Shown: in pieces, positions 25,921-34,847 of the stretch
How the letters are laid out: every line of letters begins with the position of its first letter
How positions within the stretch are numbered: the first letter of the stretch is position 1
NCBI GenBank assembly: GCA_048498515.1
Contig: JBEHXV010000024.1
Location: forward strand, 8,381-72,380
DNA: 64,000 bases
Origin: UBA4416 sp048498515
GTDB lineage: Bacteria > Bacteroidota > Bacteroidia > B-17B0 > Aurantibacillaceae
Direction of reading: 5' to 3'
Notes under the pieces: model-generated
The model's input: the letters and a program-made list of their open reading frames with translations, nothing else
What the model was told of the DNA's origin: nothing
The model's database searches: none
Translations under genes and position numbers: made by a program

Positions 25921-26517
25921 GTGAAACGTACTTTCCTTCTCATACTTAGTGTTATTGGCTGCCTCCCGGCTTTTTCACAAAAAGATTCAACCTACAATCC
26001 AAAGGCCGAAGTGAACTATGATGGCAAACGGTACAGGGTTTACAATAACTGGATCAGCATTGGTGGCGGTGCCGGTTTCAATTCAATATGGCCCAAGGAT
26101 CAAAAAAATGCGGCAGTGGATTACAGCTTTCACATCAAGAAAAATTATTTTCGCGTAGGCGCTTTTATGAGCGGTAATGATTTTACCGCTTCCAATAGTT
26201 ACAATTTTCACGCTCAGTTTGGCTTGCGAAAAGAAGCGCCAAAATATAATCTTTCTGCATTCATAGGCCCCTCTTATTCGTTTTTCAAAAGGCCGCTGAG
26301 CGATTCTGCCAATTATAATTTAAACACGGTGTACAGCGAACTGGGCGGTTATGCCTGCATTGAGGCCATTTATAAAATAAAATACGATGTGGGCCTTGGT
26401 GGACAGATTTTCTGCGACTATAACCAGGTGCAGATGGTATATGGGGTAAGGCTCGTGTTGTATTTTTCGGGGGCATACCGCGGCATACAATATGGGCACA
26501 GGCCAAAAAATAAATAG
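25921..26517 (+). CDS. Hypothetical exported protein, probable beta-barrel
   Basis: A GTG start at 25921 places a signal peptide (VKRTFLLILSVIGCLPAFSQ) directly at the N-terminus, better than an upstream TTG. 198 residues. The mature chain has a KAEVNYDGKRYRVYNNW opening, then alternating strands rich in Phe/Tyr and a final VRLVLYFSGAYRGIQYG, which suggests an outer-membrane or periplasmic barrel. No family recognised. A near-consensus TATATTCG lies about ten bases upstream. The stop region overlaps the next gene by 26 bases. Confidence 0.7.
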   Translation: MKRTFLLILSVIGCLPAFSQKDSTYNPKAEVNYDGKRYRVYNNWISIGGGAGFNSIWPKDQKNAAVDYSFHIKKNYFRVGAFMSGNDFTASNSYNFHAQFGLRKEAPKYNLSAFIGPSYSFFKRPLSDSANYNLNTVYSELGGYACIEAIYKIKYDVGLGGQIFCDYNQVQMVYGVRLVLYFSGAYRGIQYGHRPKNK

Positions 26518-27565
26518 CACAAACCAATTCGATCTTTTGATTGTAGGACAGGGCATTGCCGGCTCGGTGCTCGCACTTTCACTTATGAAAGCGGGTTACC
26601 GCGTGTGCGTGATCGACCAGCCAACGCTTTCTTTAAGTTCCAGGGTGGCTGCAGGGATCTGGAACCCTGTAGTATTTAAACGCCTCACCAAAAGCTGGCT
26701 GGCCGACGAGCTGGTCCCTGAATTGATTGATTTTTATACCAACTGCGAAAAGGAATTGAATGCTGCTTTTATTACCAAACGAAAGATCATAAAGCCTTTT
26801 ACTGAAGAACAGGAAAAACACCTCTGGCTCAAAAAAGCGGAGCATGAAAATCAGTTTTTAGACCCACAATGTTATGAAGGTTATGAGCTAAGCGTTTCCC
26901 AAGCGATTGGCTCTTATTCCTTTGTATTGGAAGCCGGAAACCTGGATGTGATGGCATTTTTGAATGCAACCAAAAATTACCTTCTCAATCAACGATCTTA
27001 TGTTGAAGATGCATTTCAACACGACCAATTGACTGCCACTGGTTCAGGCATTAGTTACAAAGAGCTAAGGGCCGACGCCGTAGTGTTTTGCGAGGGGCAT
27101 CTCATCTCCAAAAACCCTTTTTTCAATTGGGTGCCTATGAAACCTGCAAAAGGCGAAGTGCTTACCATAAAATGTGAAGGCTTAAAATTGCATCAACACA
27201 TCCTGAACAAAGGAATTTTTATCCTGCCTTTGGGTAATGACCTTTATAAAGTTGGCGCAACCTACGAATGGGAAATAGTGAATGATGAACCCACAGAAGT
27301 ACGAAAAGAAGAACTTACCAGGAAATTAAACAGCGTTATACAAGTACCTTTTGAAGTTATAAAACATGAAGCCGGTGTACGCCCGGCAGTAATTGACAGA
27401 CGACCTGTTGTGGGTGCTCATCCTTCTTTAAACACTCATTTTATTTTTAACGGCTTTGGTACCAAGGCGGTCATGCTGGCACCGTATTTTGCGAAACAGT
27501 TGGTAAATCATTTACAACATGGCAGTGCTATAGATTCCGAAGCCGACGTAAAACGGTTTGCTTAA
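26492..27565 (+). CDS. FAD-dependent oxidoreductase (D-amino-acid-oxidase/GlpD fold)
   Basis: 357 residues. Rossmann FAD motif LLIVGQGIAGSVLALSL (GxGxxG) near residue 15, followed by a second acidic strand end (VCVIDQP). DAO-like features are the SSRVAAGIWNPVVFKR segment, a substrate domain, and a terminal VRPAVIDRRPVVGAH ... FNGFGTKAVMLAP flavin contact. The amine or hydroxy-acid substrate cannot be told from sequence. No signal peptide; cytoplasmic. Overlaps the preceding gene by 26 bases, so translation may be coupled. Confidence 0.88.
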   Translation: MGTGQKINSTNQFDLLIVGQGIAGSVLALSLMKAGYRVCVIDQPTLSLSSRVAAGIWNPVVFKRLTKSWLADELVPELIDFYTNCEKELNAAFITKRKIIKPFTEEQEKHLWLKKAEHENQFLDPQCYEGYELSVSQAIGSYSFVLEAGNLDVMAFLNATKNYLLNQRSYVEDAFQHDQLTATGSGISYKELRADAVVFCEGHLISKNPFFNWVPMKPAKGEVLTIKCEGLKLHQHILNKGIFILPLGNDLYKVGATYEWEIVNDEPTEVRKEELTRKLNSVIQVPFEVIKHEAGVRPAVIDRRPVVGAHPSLNTHFIFNGFGTKAVMLAPYFAKQLVNHLQHGSAIDSEADVKRFA

Positions 27566-27576
27566 ACTGTAAATAA

Positions 27577-30198
27577 TTATTTTACAATTACCAGTTTCTT
27601 ATTGTTAACTGATCCCGAACCCTTAATGCTGATGTTGTAGATACCCGGTGCCAAATGCGTGGCATCTATCTGTGCTTTTCCGTTTTCAACACTTTGCGAC
27701 AGAACGTTGTTTCCTGTAATGTCATACAAGTCCAGGCTGCATTTTTCTTTAGAAGCAAGCTCAACGCTAAACGTTCCGTTAGTTGGATTAGGATACAGCT
27801 TTACAGTATTTTCTTTATACTCATGTATCTCCGTTACCGTCATTATTGAGTTGTAAGTGGTGTTGGTAACAACAGGCGCGTTATAATCAAAATAAATGGC
27901 AGCGGTATTTTCAATCACATAAGGCGCCTGCCAGGTTACTTTTGGTTTAATGCGGTATTGGATATAACCAATAGAGGCATCGTAATCAGTGGTACTGTCA
28001 ACCAGCATAATATTCGGAAAACGTACACTCAATACATTACCGGTAAGGTTAATTAAGTTGGGATGGCTGTAAGCAATAACCTCAAAGGTCTCAAGATCTA
28101 ACTGGTTATCCAATATATCACGTAAGCGGATATCCATAGCTGGAGCGTCACCGGTATTTTGAAAATGAATGGTATAAGTAAAGTAATCAGTGTAACCAGG
28201 CATTACGTTCACAGGATAAACTTCCTTTACATTAGGATCATAGGAATTGATAACATCAAAGCAAAAATTGTAATTGTTATTAGATAGATCATAATCGCCG
28301 GTTGTTGGGGTTACCATAGCGGCCACACATACCGTATCACCGCCTTGAGCAGTGGTGTCGGTTTGAAACTCCAGCCTGAAAGCAGTAGAAGTATTTATTG
28401 AACCAAAATCGGGGATCGTATACGTGTATACATTACCTGATACAACCGGTGTTAATGCCCCGGGAGCCGGCCCTATATAAGTTACCGGCCCATCGACAGA
28501 AAATGTTGCAGAGCCGCTAACACCTGAAGCACAATTAAAGTTGTACAACTGGCTCATGTCTCCTGCAATTAAATTTAAGGTATTGGAATGCCCGGGAAAA
28601 AAAATGCCGGAAGAATAAATTGACTCAACACCAACGTCAAAATTCGGCCCGCATTTGAGTCCAAAATTAATATTGGTATCGAGTATGGCAACCGTAACGG
28701 TGCTGTCAATTCCAATTGACGAACATGCAGGTATTAAAGGTAAATTAGCCGTATCAACTAAAACCACATAGGTACCGGCTGTTTGTGGAAAAGAATACCT
28801 GCCGTTAAATGATGAATACGCATGTCCCAATAAATTATTTGAAGTATCATAAAGTTTTAAATGTACATTGTTTAAATGTGTATCTCCTGCATCTCTTATG
28901 CAGCTATTGTTGTTGTCCTTATAAATATGGCCTAATATTCCCTCGGCACCGGGGCAGGTGCTGGTTGAAGTACAAAGGGGATAGGCCATTGTAGCAGCAT
29001 CCATACCCAGTACATAATTGGGAAGGCAGGTAAATGGATTATTGGTTATAGATATATTGGTTATAGATATGGGAAACGCATAAAAACAATTTATACTATT
29101 ATTCTGGCATTCTAATGTAGCAAGGTCGCCCGGAAGGGTTGGAAGATACGTCAGTTGATTATTCCTGCAGGATAATATTGACAACCCGCCGGGTAATACC
29201 GGCAAGCCCGTTAAAAGATTATACTCACAGTAAAACTCCGAAAGGGCCGGTGGCAAAACGGGAATGGCGGTAAGTTGATTAAAGCCGCATCCCAAATAGG
29301 TTAAAGAATTTGGCAGAGTGGGAAGACTGGTTAACTGCATATCGCTGCACTCCAGAAACATGATGGTATTTGGGAGCGCCGGCAGGTTGCTGATAGAGTT
29401 GGTTGAACACGACAGGGTTTCTAAATTAGCCGGCAAAGAAGGGAGTGCACTAAGTTTATTATGAGAACATGCCAGGTATATAAGAGAAGCTGGCAAAGTT
29501 GGAAGATTTGTAATTTGATTATTCCCACAATTTAAAAAAGAAAGCGTGCCCGATAAGGAAGGTAAATTCACTAATTGATTATAGCTGCAGTCAAAATACT
29601 CCAAAGAAGCGGGTAAGGAAGGCATGCTGGTAACATGGTTATTATCAAAATCCAAATACTGAAGAGTTGCCGGCAATGCAGGGATAACCGAAATGTTGTT
29701 ATGATCGCAGGTTAAATCTTTTAATGAATTTGATAAAGAAGGAAGAGCTGTAAGATGGTTGCCATAACAATGGAGTGTTTCAAGGGAATTTGGCAATGCA
29801 GGAAGACCGGTTAATAAATTATTAGCGCAATCCAGGTATTTGAGTGTGTTGGGTAAAACCGGAAGTTTGACAATTGAAAAACAGGTACTGCAATTAAAAT
29901 GTTCCAGCAAAGGTGGAAGAGTAGGTATCGTATCAAGGTATGAGTTGTCAGAACAATTTAACTCTATAAGAGCATCAAAATACCTTATGCCTTTTAAATT
30001 ACCAACCCCATAGCTATGAACATCCATTACTGTCATCGTTGTAACCGCCAGGTCCGTTGTATCCATTTGGTTACCGTTCATGGCCGAAGGAATTTCTGTT
30101 TGCAGCCAGCTTACAAATACCGCATCGGGTATAGTAACATATTGTGCCTTTACATTTAAACAGGCAAACAGTGTAAAAAAAGTAAAGAGTTTTTTCAT
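27577..30198 (-). CDS. T9SS-secreted leucine-rich-repeat protein
   Basis: Starts at ATG 30198 (MKKLFTFFTLFACLNVKAQ, signal peptide); an upstream in-frame extension to 30303 is unlikely. 873 residues. Fourteen consecutive 20-residue LRRs of the form 'P.LP.SL..L.C..N.LT.L', plus a degenerate fifteenth, occupy about 80-390. A SdrB-like domain (GHIYKDNNNSCIRDAGD) follows, then two Ig-like DUF11/DUF7619-type domains, including VKEVYPVNVMPGYTDYFTYT. The C-terminus is a T9SS type A sorting domain (LYPNPTNGTFSVEL ... KKLVIVK). Likely a surface-exposed binding protein. Confidence 0.93.
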   Translation of the reverse strand: MKKLFTFFTLFACLNVKAQYVTIPDAVFVSWLQTEIPSAMNGNQMDTTDLAVTTMTVMDVHSYGVGNLKGIRYFDALIELNCSDNSYLDTIPTLPPLLEHFNCSTCFSIVKLPVLPNTLKYLDCANNLLTGLPALPNSLETLHCYGNHLTALPSLSNSLKDLTCDHNNISVIPALPATLQYLDFDNNHVTSMPSLPASLEYFDCSYNQLVNLPSLSGTLSFLNCGNNQITNLPTLPASLIYLACSHNKLSALPSLPANLETLSCSTNSISNLPALPNTIMFLECSDMQLTSLPTLPNSLTYLGCGFNQLTAIPVLPPALSEFYCEYNLLTGLPVLPGGLSILSCRNNQLTYLPTLPGDLATLECQNNSINCFYAFPISITNISITNNPFTCLPNYVLGMDAATMAYPLCTSTSTCPGAEGILGHIYKDNNNSCIRDAGDTHLNNVHLKLYDTSNNLLGHAYSSFNGRYSFPQTAGTYVVLVDTANLPLIPACSSIGIDSTVTVAILDTNINFGLKCGPNFDVGVESIYSSGIFFPGHSNTLNLIAGDMSQLYNFNCASGVSGSATFSVDGPVTYIGPAPGALTPVVSGNVYTYTIPDFGSINTSTAFRLEFQTDTTAQGGDTVCVAAMVTPTTGDYDLSNNNYNFCFDVINSYDPNVKEVYPVNVMPGYTDYFTYTIHFQNTGDAPAMDIRLRDILDNQLDLETFEVIAYSHPNLINLTGNVLSVRFPNIMLVDSTTDYDASIGYIQYRIKPKVTWQAPYVIENTAAIYFDYNAPVVTNTTYNSIMTVTEIHEYKENTVKLYPNPTNGTFSVELASKEKCSLDLYDITGNNVLSQSVENGKAQIDATHLAPGIYNISIKGSGSVNNKKLVIVK
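29080..29940 (-). repeat. 60-bp tandem repeats encoding 14 leucine-rich repeats
   Basis: Within the 27577-30198 gene the 60-bp period is nearly phase-perfect, with recurring TTGATTATTA-like and CTGCAGTTAAA-like segments in each unit. Each unit encodes 20 residues with Cys at the ladder position in most copies. Confidence 0.9.
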
Positions 30199-30394
30199 GG
30201 GCAATGGTTTAAGAAAAAAGGGAGGCGGCTCTATCGTGCGACCGATAACACGTAAAATTATGCCAAAAATGCGATAAATGGAGATCGGATTAAAATTTAA
30301 CATTTACCATACTTTTAGGTGGTATACATTCAAACGGGTATTTTTTTTGAATCTAAAATTAAATCAGTTATTTTTTTTAAATTAGGTAACGATT

Positions 30395-33352
30395 ATGAAA
30401 TCCCACTGTTTCATTTACCTTTACCTGGCTTGCTGTTTAAACGGTTTTGTTTTACGTGCCCAGCACAAGGATACTACGCTCATAAAAGTCGCGGAAACAA
30501 AAGAGGAAAACAGTGCCAAAAAACGAAAATTCATTTATTTCATCTCCGACCGCATCAGCGACGATGATAAGTACGATATCTTTAAAATAACGCCCAGCCA
30601 AACTGTTCCTGCCCTGATTGTGGTGCGCGGCCACCTGGAAGTGATTGGCAATCCCAACGAAAAAAAAGGAAAGATCAGCCTGTACAATGTGTCCAGCAAC
30701 GAACTGGTTGGCATTTATAATACCAATAGCTACACCGGCAATTACCTTATGATTCTGGCACCCAATGTAAAGTACCTGTTCAAGGTAGAAGTATCGGGTT
30801 ACGGAACCACCCAGGAAGTAGTGGAAGTACCGCTAAAGATCGATTATGAGATCTGCCAGCAGGACATCAAGATCAAACTCAACGAAAAGAAAAAACCGAT
30901 ATTGCTCATCAATAGTTTTTTTGCCGATGAAAATGAAAAAGTGTTTTACCTGCGTTCGGCGATCGATAGTACAAAAACTGATACGGACAATTCCACGCTT
31001 CTTAACAGCGAGGCTATTACCAAACAAGCCGATAAGAACGGAAAACCTTATTCGAGCGTGGATGAACTGGTGAAAAAACAAACCGAAGAGGAACGAAAAA
31101 AACCCGAAGAGGCCCTGAAAGCATTTAAAGCCAATGATTTTGAAACCGCTCTGTCCCTGTATTCCGACCTGATGAAAAACGACCCGGGCGAACCTTTCCG
31201 TAATTACTACTATGGCATTTGTTTGCTAAAACTCGAACGCAATAAAGCCAAAGCCATTAACTCTTTGCGCCTTGCCTCTACTGTAAAGGAAATTCCTTAC
31301 GATGTATTCCTTTACCTGGGCAAAGCCTGCCATCTCTCCTATTTATTCCAGGATGCGCTGAATGCTTTTGAAGAATACAAGAAACGCGCTAAGATGGCGG
31401 AGATTGAAAGCAACCAGGTTTTCCAGCTCATTAGTAATTGCCGCAACGGCAACGCGCTTATTACCGAACAGGTAAATATTGAAGTAGTGAAACGCAGCCC
31501 GGCACAACCCGACAATATTTTGGCAAGCTACGATGCCGAACTGATTGGTGAACAGGTGAAATACAAAACAGAATTCTTTTACTCGGGCAATGATAAAAAA
31601 AAGGGAACGAAACACATCATTACCAATGCCACGCCACGCGAATACATCCATGCAAGTTATGGCGATAAAGAAACTACCGACCTGTACCGTAATGCCTGTT
31701 TGCCCAATGGTACCCTGGGAGGTAGTCAACTCCTGAGTTCCGAGATCAACACGCCTTTTGATGAAGCTTATCCTTACCTGAGCAAAGATGGAAAAACCTT
31801 GTATTTTTCATCGAAAGGACATAACAGCATGGGTGGTTTTGATATTTTTAAATGTACCCGGGAAGATACTCTATCAGCCTGGTCAAAACCTCAGAATATG
31901 GGATACCCCATTAATTCCACTTACGACGACATCCTGTACATTCCCGGTAATGATGAACAGAACGCCTCGTTTTGCAGCAACCGGAAAAACACTACACTGG
32001 AGTACATACAAATCAAATTACCGCAACACGCCTCTGCCAGTTCTGTCATCAAGGGCCGTTTCAGCACCAGCGATTCTATTCCAAAACACGATGCTTATAT
32101 CAGTGTTTACAATTCCAATACGGGCGAAGTGGCCGGCATCTATAAAACAAACCCGGCAACGGGACAGTATCTAATGATCCTGGTTTCGGGCATTAAATAT
32201 GACATGAGCGTGGAAGCCGAAGGCCTCAGCGACCTCAACAGCACTTTTGAGTTGCCCGATAAAAAAGGCGATTTCGACCTGAAGCAGATCATACAGCTGC
32301 AAACCGGCACGCAAAAGAACCTAAAAGTTCAGAATTATTTTACAGAAGCTGAAGCCGTCAAAGTATCGTTTGATGTGGCCGTGCAAAAACCGGAAGCCGC
32401 TAAAACAAAGACCCTGGCAGTTGTTGAACCTAAAAAAGAAAACAAATTCAAAAAACCAAAACGCACGCCCGAAGAGCACGCCAAAGATGAGGAAAACCTG
32501 AAGCTGGCCCAAACCTTGTTCGATCAATATACTTATCAGGAAGCCGCGCTGGTATACCAGGAACTGGATTATTACATCGACCTGGAAGCAACGGAATCTT
32601 ACCAATTTGGCGTATGCCTGTTCCATTCTAAAAAAGATAAGACCAACTGCATTAAAGCGCTCGAAATAGCTTCGCAGGATAAGGACATTCCCATTGATGT
32701 ATTTTATTACCTTGCCAAAGCCAACCATATGAGCTACCGCTTTAATACAGCCATTAATTATTATAAGAAATTTGCTTCGCTCAGCAAACCTGCCGAAGCT
32801 CAAAAACTCAACATCGATAAAGAGATTGAATATTGTGTGAATGGCATTAAGCTGGTAAATAACCCGGTGGTGCTGGAAGTGTACGGCAAAAAACATGTGA
32901 GCCATGAAACCATTCAGAACTCATTGAACGAAATAGAATCGGGCGCCAAGATCCTGGTTATTACCGACGATATGCGTTCGCCGGTTGATAAAAAGAAGAA
33001 TTTCAAATCACTACTTTTTCTTTCTGCCGATAAGAACACCATTTTGTACTCGAGTTACGGCGACAATGAGGCCAACGGGAAAGACATTTACCAGTTAAAA
33101 AAACTGGGTAACGGCAAATGGGCAACATTACCTCAACACCTCACAAACATCAATAGTCCTTTTGATGAAGAATATCCCTCACTTTCCAAAGACGGTAAAA
33201 CCCTCTATTTTTCGTCCAAAGGCTACGAGAACATGGGAAGTTACGATATCTTTAAAAGCACCTGGGACGAAAGCACACAATCATGGTCGAAACCTGTAAA
33301 CCTTGGTGCACCCGTTAATTCGCCATTCGAGGATATTTATTTTCTGGAGTAA
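30395..33352 (+). CDS. PorE-like TPR/PD40 protein with two in-tandem copies of the module set
   Basis: 985 residues, signal peptide ending near RAQ (about residue 28). Copy 1 comprises a CRD-like beta domain (VVRGHLEVIGNPNEKKGKIS ... NTNSYTGNYLMIL), TPR helices (about 245-335) and WD40-like PD40 blades (LSKDGKTLYFSSKGHNSMGG). Copy 2 comprises a CRD-like domain (IKGRFSTSDSIP ... NPATGQYLMIL), TPR helices (about 700-800) and PD40 blades (LSKDGKTLYFSSKGYENMGS) ending at the C-terminus. PorE links the type IX secretion machine to peptidoglycan and adds an OmpA-like domain, which is absent here. It may be a PorE paralogue or a secreted component; exact role unknown. Confidence 0.85.
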   Translation: MKSHCFIYLYLACCLNGFVLRAQHKDTTLIKVAETKEENSAKKRKFIYFISDRISDDDKYDIFKITPSQTVPALIVVRGHLEVIGNPNEKKGKISLYNVSSNELVGIYNTNSYTGNYLMILAPNVKYLFKVEVSGYGTTQEVVEVPLKIDYEICQQDIKIKLNEKKKPILLINSFFADENEKVFYLRSAIDSTKTDTDNSTLLNSEAITKQADKNGKPYSSVDELVKKQTEEERKKPEEALKAFKANDFETALSLYSDLMKNDPGEPFRNYYYGICLLKLERNKAKAINSLRLASTVKEIPYDVFLYLGKACHLSYLFQDALNAFEEYKKRAKMAEIESNQVFQLISNCRNGNALITEQVNIEVVKRSPAQPDNILASYDAELIGEQVKYKTEFFYSGNDKKKGTKHIITNATPREYIHASYGDKETTDLYRNACLPNGTLGGSQLLSSEINTPFDEAYPYLSKDGKTLYFSSKGHNSMGGFDIFKCTREDTLSAWSKPQNMGYPINSTYDDILYIPGNDEQNASFCSNRKNTTLEYIQIKLPQHASASSVIKGRFSTSDSIPKHDAYISVYNSNTGEVAGIYKTNPATGQYLMILVSGIKYDMSVEAEGLSDLNSTFELPDKKGDFDLKQIIQLQTGTQKNLKVQNYFTEAEAVKVSFDVAVQKPEAAKTKTLAVVEPKKENKFKKPKRTPEEHAKDEENLKLAQTLFDQYTYQEAALVYQELDYYIDLEATESYQFGVCLFHSKKDKTNCIKALEIASQDKDIPIDVFYYLAKANHMSYRFNTAINYYKKFASLSKPAEAQKLNIDKEIEYCVNGIKLVNNPVVLEVYGKKHVSHETIQNSLNEIESGAKILVITDDMRSPVDKKKNFKSLLFLSADKNTILYSSYGDNEANGKDIYQLKKLGNGKWATLPQHLTNINSPFDEEYPSLSKDGKTLYFSSKGYENMGSYDIFKSTWDESTQSWSKPVNLGAPVNSPFEDIYFLE

Positions 33353-33360
33353 ATCTATCA

Positions 33361-33387
33361 CGGTGACTTCGAGAGCCTCAGTCACCG
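33361..33387. repeat. Dispersed palindrome, loop TCGAGAGCCTC
   Basis: CGGTGACT-TCGAGAGCCTC-AGTCACCG: perfect 8-bp stem, 11-base loop. Same loop as the two copies at 20054-20108 but with a different stem sequence. In the spacer after the PorE-like gene. Confidence 0.82.
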
Positions 33388-33492
33388 GTTTGCCCGCCAT
33401 GCTGACGGATATTCCAATGTTATTTTTTAGCGCGGCCTCTAAAAATAATTTTTCTTTCCCGATAAAATAAATTAATTTGTAGTGGTGTAATC

Positions 33493-33951
33493 ATGGAACC
33501 AAAAAAGCCCAAAATAAACCTGATCGGGAGACGAGAGTTTGTGAACTTTCCTTTATTCAACATTAACCAGGTGGAAGCAAAAATAGATACCGGCGCCTAT
33601 ACCTGCGCTATCCATTGCAAGGAAATTAAAACCATGTCGGTTGATGGAGAGATTGTGCTGTGTTTTAAATTACTGGACGACGTAACCCACCGTTGCGAAA
33701 CATTCACCAAAAAGAAAATAAAAAATTCGTTTGGTGAAATGGAAGAGCGTTTCATCATTAAAACGGTGATTGGCATTGGCCGCAAAAAAATAAACACTAC
33801 CGTATCGTTGAGCAACCGAGGCAACATGCGTTACCCTGTACTTATCGGAAGACGTTTGCTCAAAGGCAAGTTCATTGTTGATGTGAGCCTGATATACACC
33901 AATGGCATCCGTTTAAAAACAGACATTATAAAAACTAAGAAGACCACATGA
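33493..33951 (+). CDS. RimB-like (ATP-dependent zinc protease/aspartyl fold) protein
   Basis: 152 residues of the family annotated as 'putative ATP-dependent zinc protease' (PF05618), which has a retropepsin-like fold. Core motif VEAKIDTGAYTCAIHCKEI near residue 28 contains D-T-G-A-x-T-x-A-x-H. The second conserved region is RYPVLIGRRLLKGKFIVDVS. In proteobacteria RimB acts with RimK, trimming glutamate tails on ribosomal protein S6; here it directly precedes rimK with a 4-base ATGA overlap. Substrate in this organism is inferred. Confidence 0.88.
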   Translation: MEPKKPKINLIGRREFVNFPLFNINQVEAKIDTGAYTCAIHCKEIKTMSVDGEIVLCFKLLDDVTHRCETFTKKKIKNSFGEMEERFIIKTVIGIGRKKINTTVSLSNRGNMRYPVLIGRRLLKGKFIVDVSLIYTNGIRLKTDIIKTKKTT

Positions 33952-34844
33952 AAATAGCGATCTTATCACGCAACAAAAACCTTTATTCTACCAAGCGCCT
34001 GGTAGAGGCTGCTGAGCAACGCGGACATGAAGTTATGCTGCTCGACCATATGAAATGCGTACTGGTAATTGAACAGGGTCGCCCCCACATTTACTATAAT
34101 GGCAAAGAAGTATTGGGTATAAACGCCGTTATCCCACGAATAGGAGCCAGCGCTACCTTTTATGGCACAGCCGTGGTAAGGCAGTTTGAAATGATGAAGA
34201 TTTTCACTGCTGTGGAATCGCAAGCGCTGGTGCGCTCACGCGATAAATTACGCAGCCTGCAGATCCTGGCACGTGCCGGCCTTGGAATTCCCAAAACAGC
34301 CTTTGCCAGCTCGCCAAACGATAAGGATATTGATAGTGTGATTGAAGCCATTGGCGGCGCACCCTGCGTGGTAAAACTGCTGGAAGGTACGCAAGGCATT
34401 GGCGTGATACTGGCCGAAAATCAAAAAGCAGCCAAATCGGTGGTAGAGGCGTTTTTGAAACTGGAGGCCAACATGCTGGTCCAGGAATTCATTAAAGAAG
34501 CTAAAGGCGCCGATATACGCGTGTTTGTGGTTGACGGGCAAGTGGTAGGCGCTATGAAACGCCAGGCAAAGGAGGGTGAGTTCAGAAGCAATTTACACCG
34601 CGGCGGTTCGGCAACTGTTATCCAGTTAACACCCGAAGAACGATCGACTGCTATTAAAGCCTGTAAAAAATTAGGTCTTGGCATTGCGGGTGTAGACCTT
34701 CTTCAATCAGACCGCGGCCCTCTGGTAATGGAAGTGAACTCATCGCCGGGTCTGGAAGGTATTGAAGGCGCTACCGGTATTGATATTGCCGGAAAAATAA
34801 TTGAGTATGTAGAACGTAACGAGTTTAACAAGCCAGGAGATTAG
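33948..34844 (+). CDS. rimK: RimK-family ATP-grasp alpha-L-glutamate ligase
   Basis: 298 residues. An N-terminal RimK domain (1-100) contains INAVIPRIGASATFYGTAVVRQFE, and the ATP-grasp core contains CVVKLLEGTQGIGVILAE, MLVQEFIKEAKGADIRVFVV, and VVGAMKRQAKEGEFRSNLHRGG. The metal-binding end is VMEVNSSPGLEGIE. RimK adds glutamate to the C-terminus of ribosomal protein S6, or related polyglutamate tails. Start overlaps the RimB-like stop and the next gene follows in 3 bases, indicating a single message. Confidence 0.95.
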   Translation: MKIAILSRNKNLYSTKRLVEAAEQRGHEVMLLDHMKCVLVIEQGRPHIYYNGKEVLGINAVIPRIGASATFYGTAVVRQFEMMKIFTAVESQALVRSRDKLRSLQILARAGLGIPKTAFASSPNDKDIDSVIEAIGGAPCVVKLLEGTQGIGVILAENQKAAKSVVEAFLKLEANMLVQEFIKEAKGADIRVFVVDGQVVGAMKRQAKEGEFRSNLHRGGSATVIQLTPEERSTAIKACKKLGLGIAGVDLLQSDRGPLVMEVNSSPGLEGIEGATGIDIAGKIIEYVERNEFNKPGD

Positions 34845-34847
34845 TGT

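Noticed and set aside
29080..29940. Possible CRISPR array (regular 60-bp period)
   Set aside because: Units are contiguous without distinct spacers, and every base is coding for LRRs; no cas genes.
32321..32905. 194-residue frame antisense to the PorE-like gene
   Set aside because: Antisense shadow; Phe/Ile-rich as expected from reversing Lys/Glu-rich codons.
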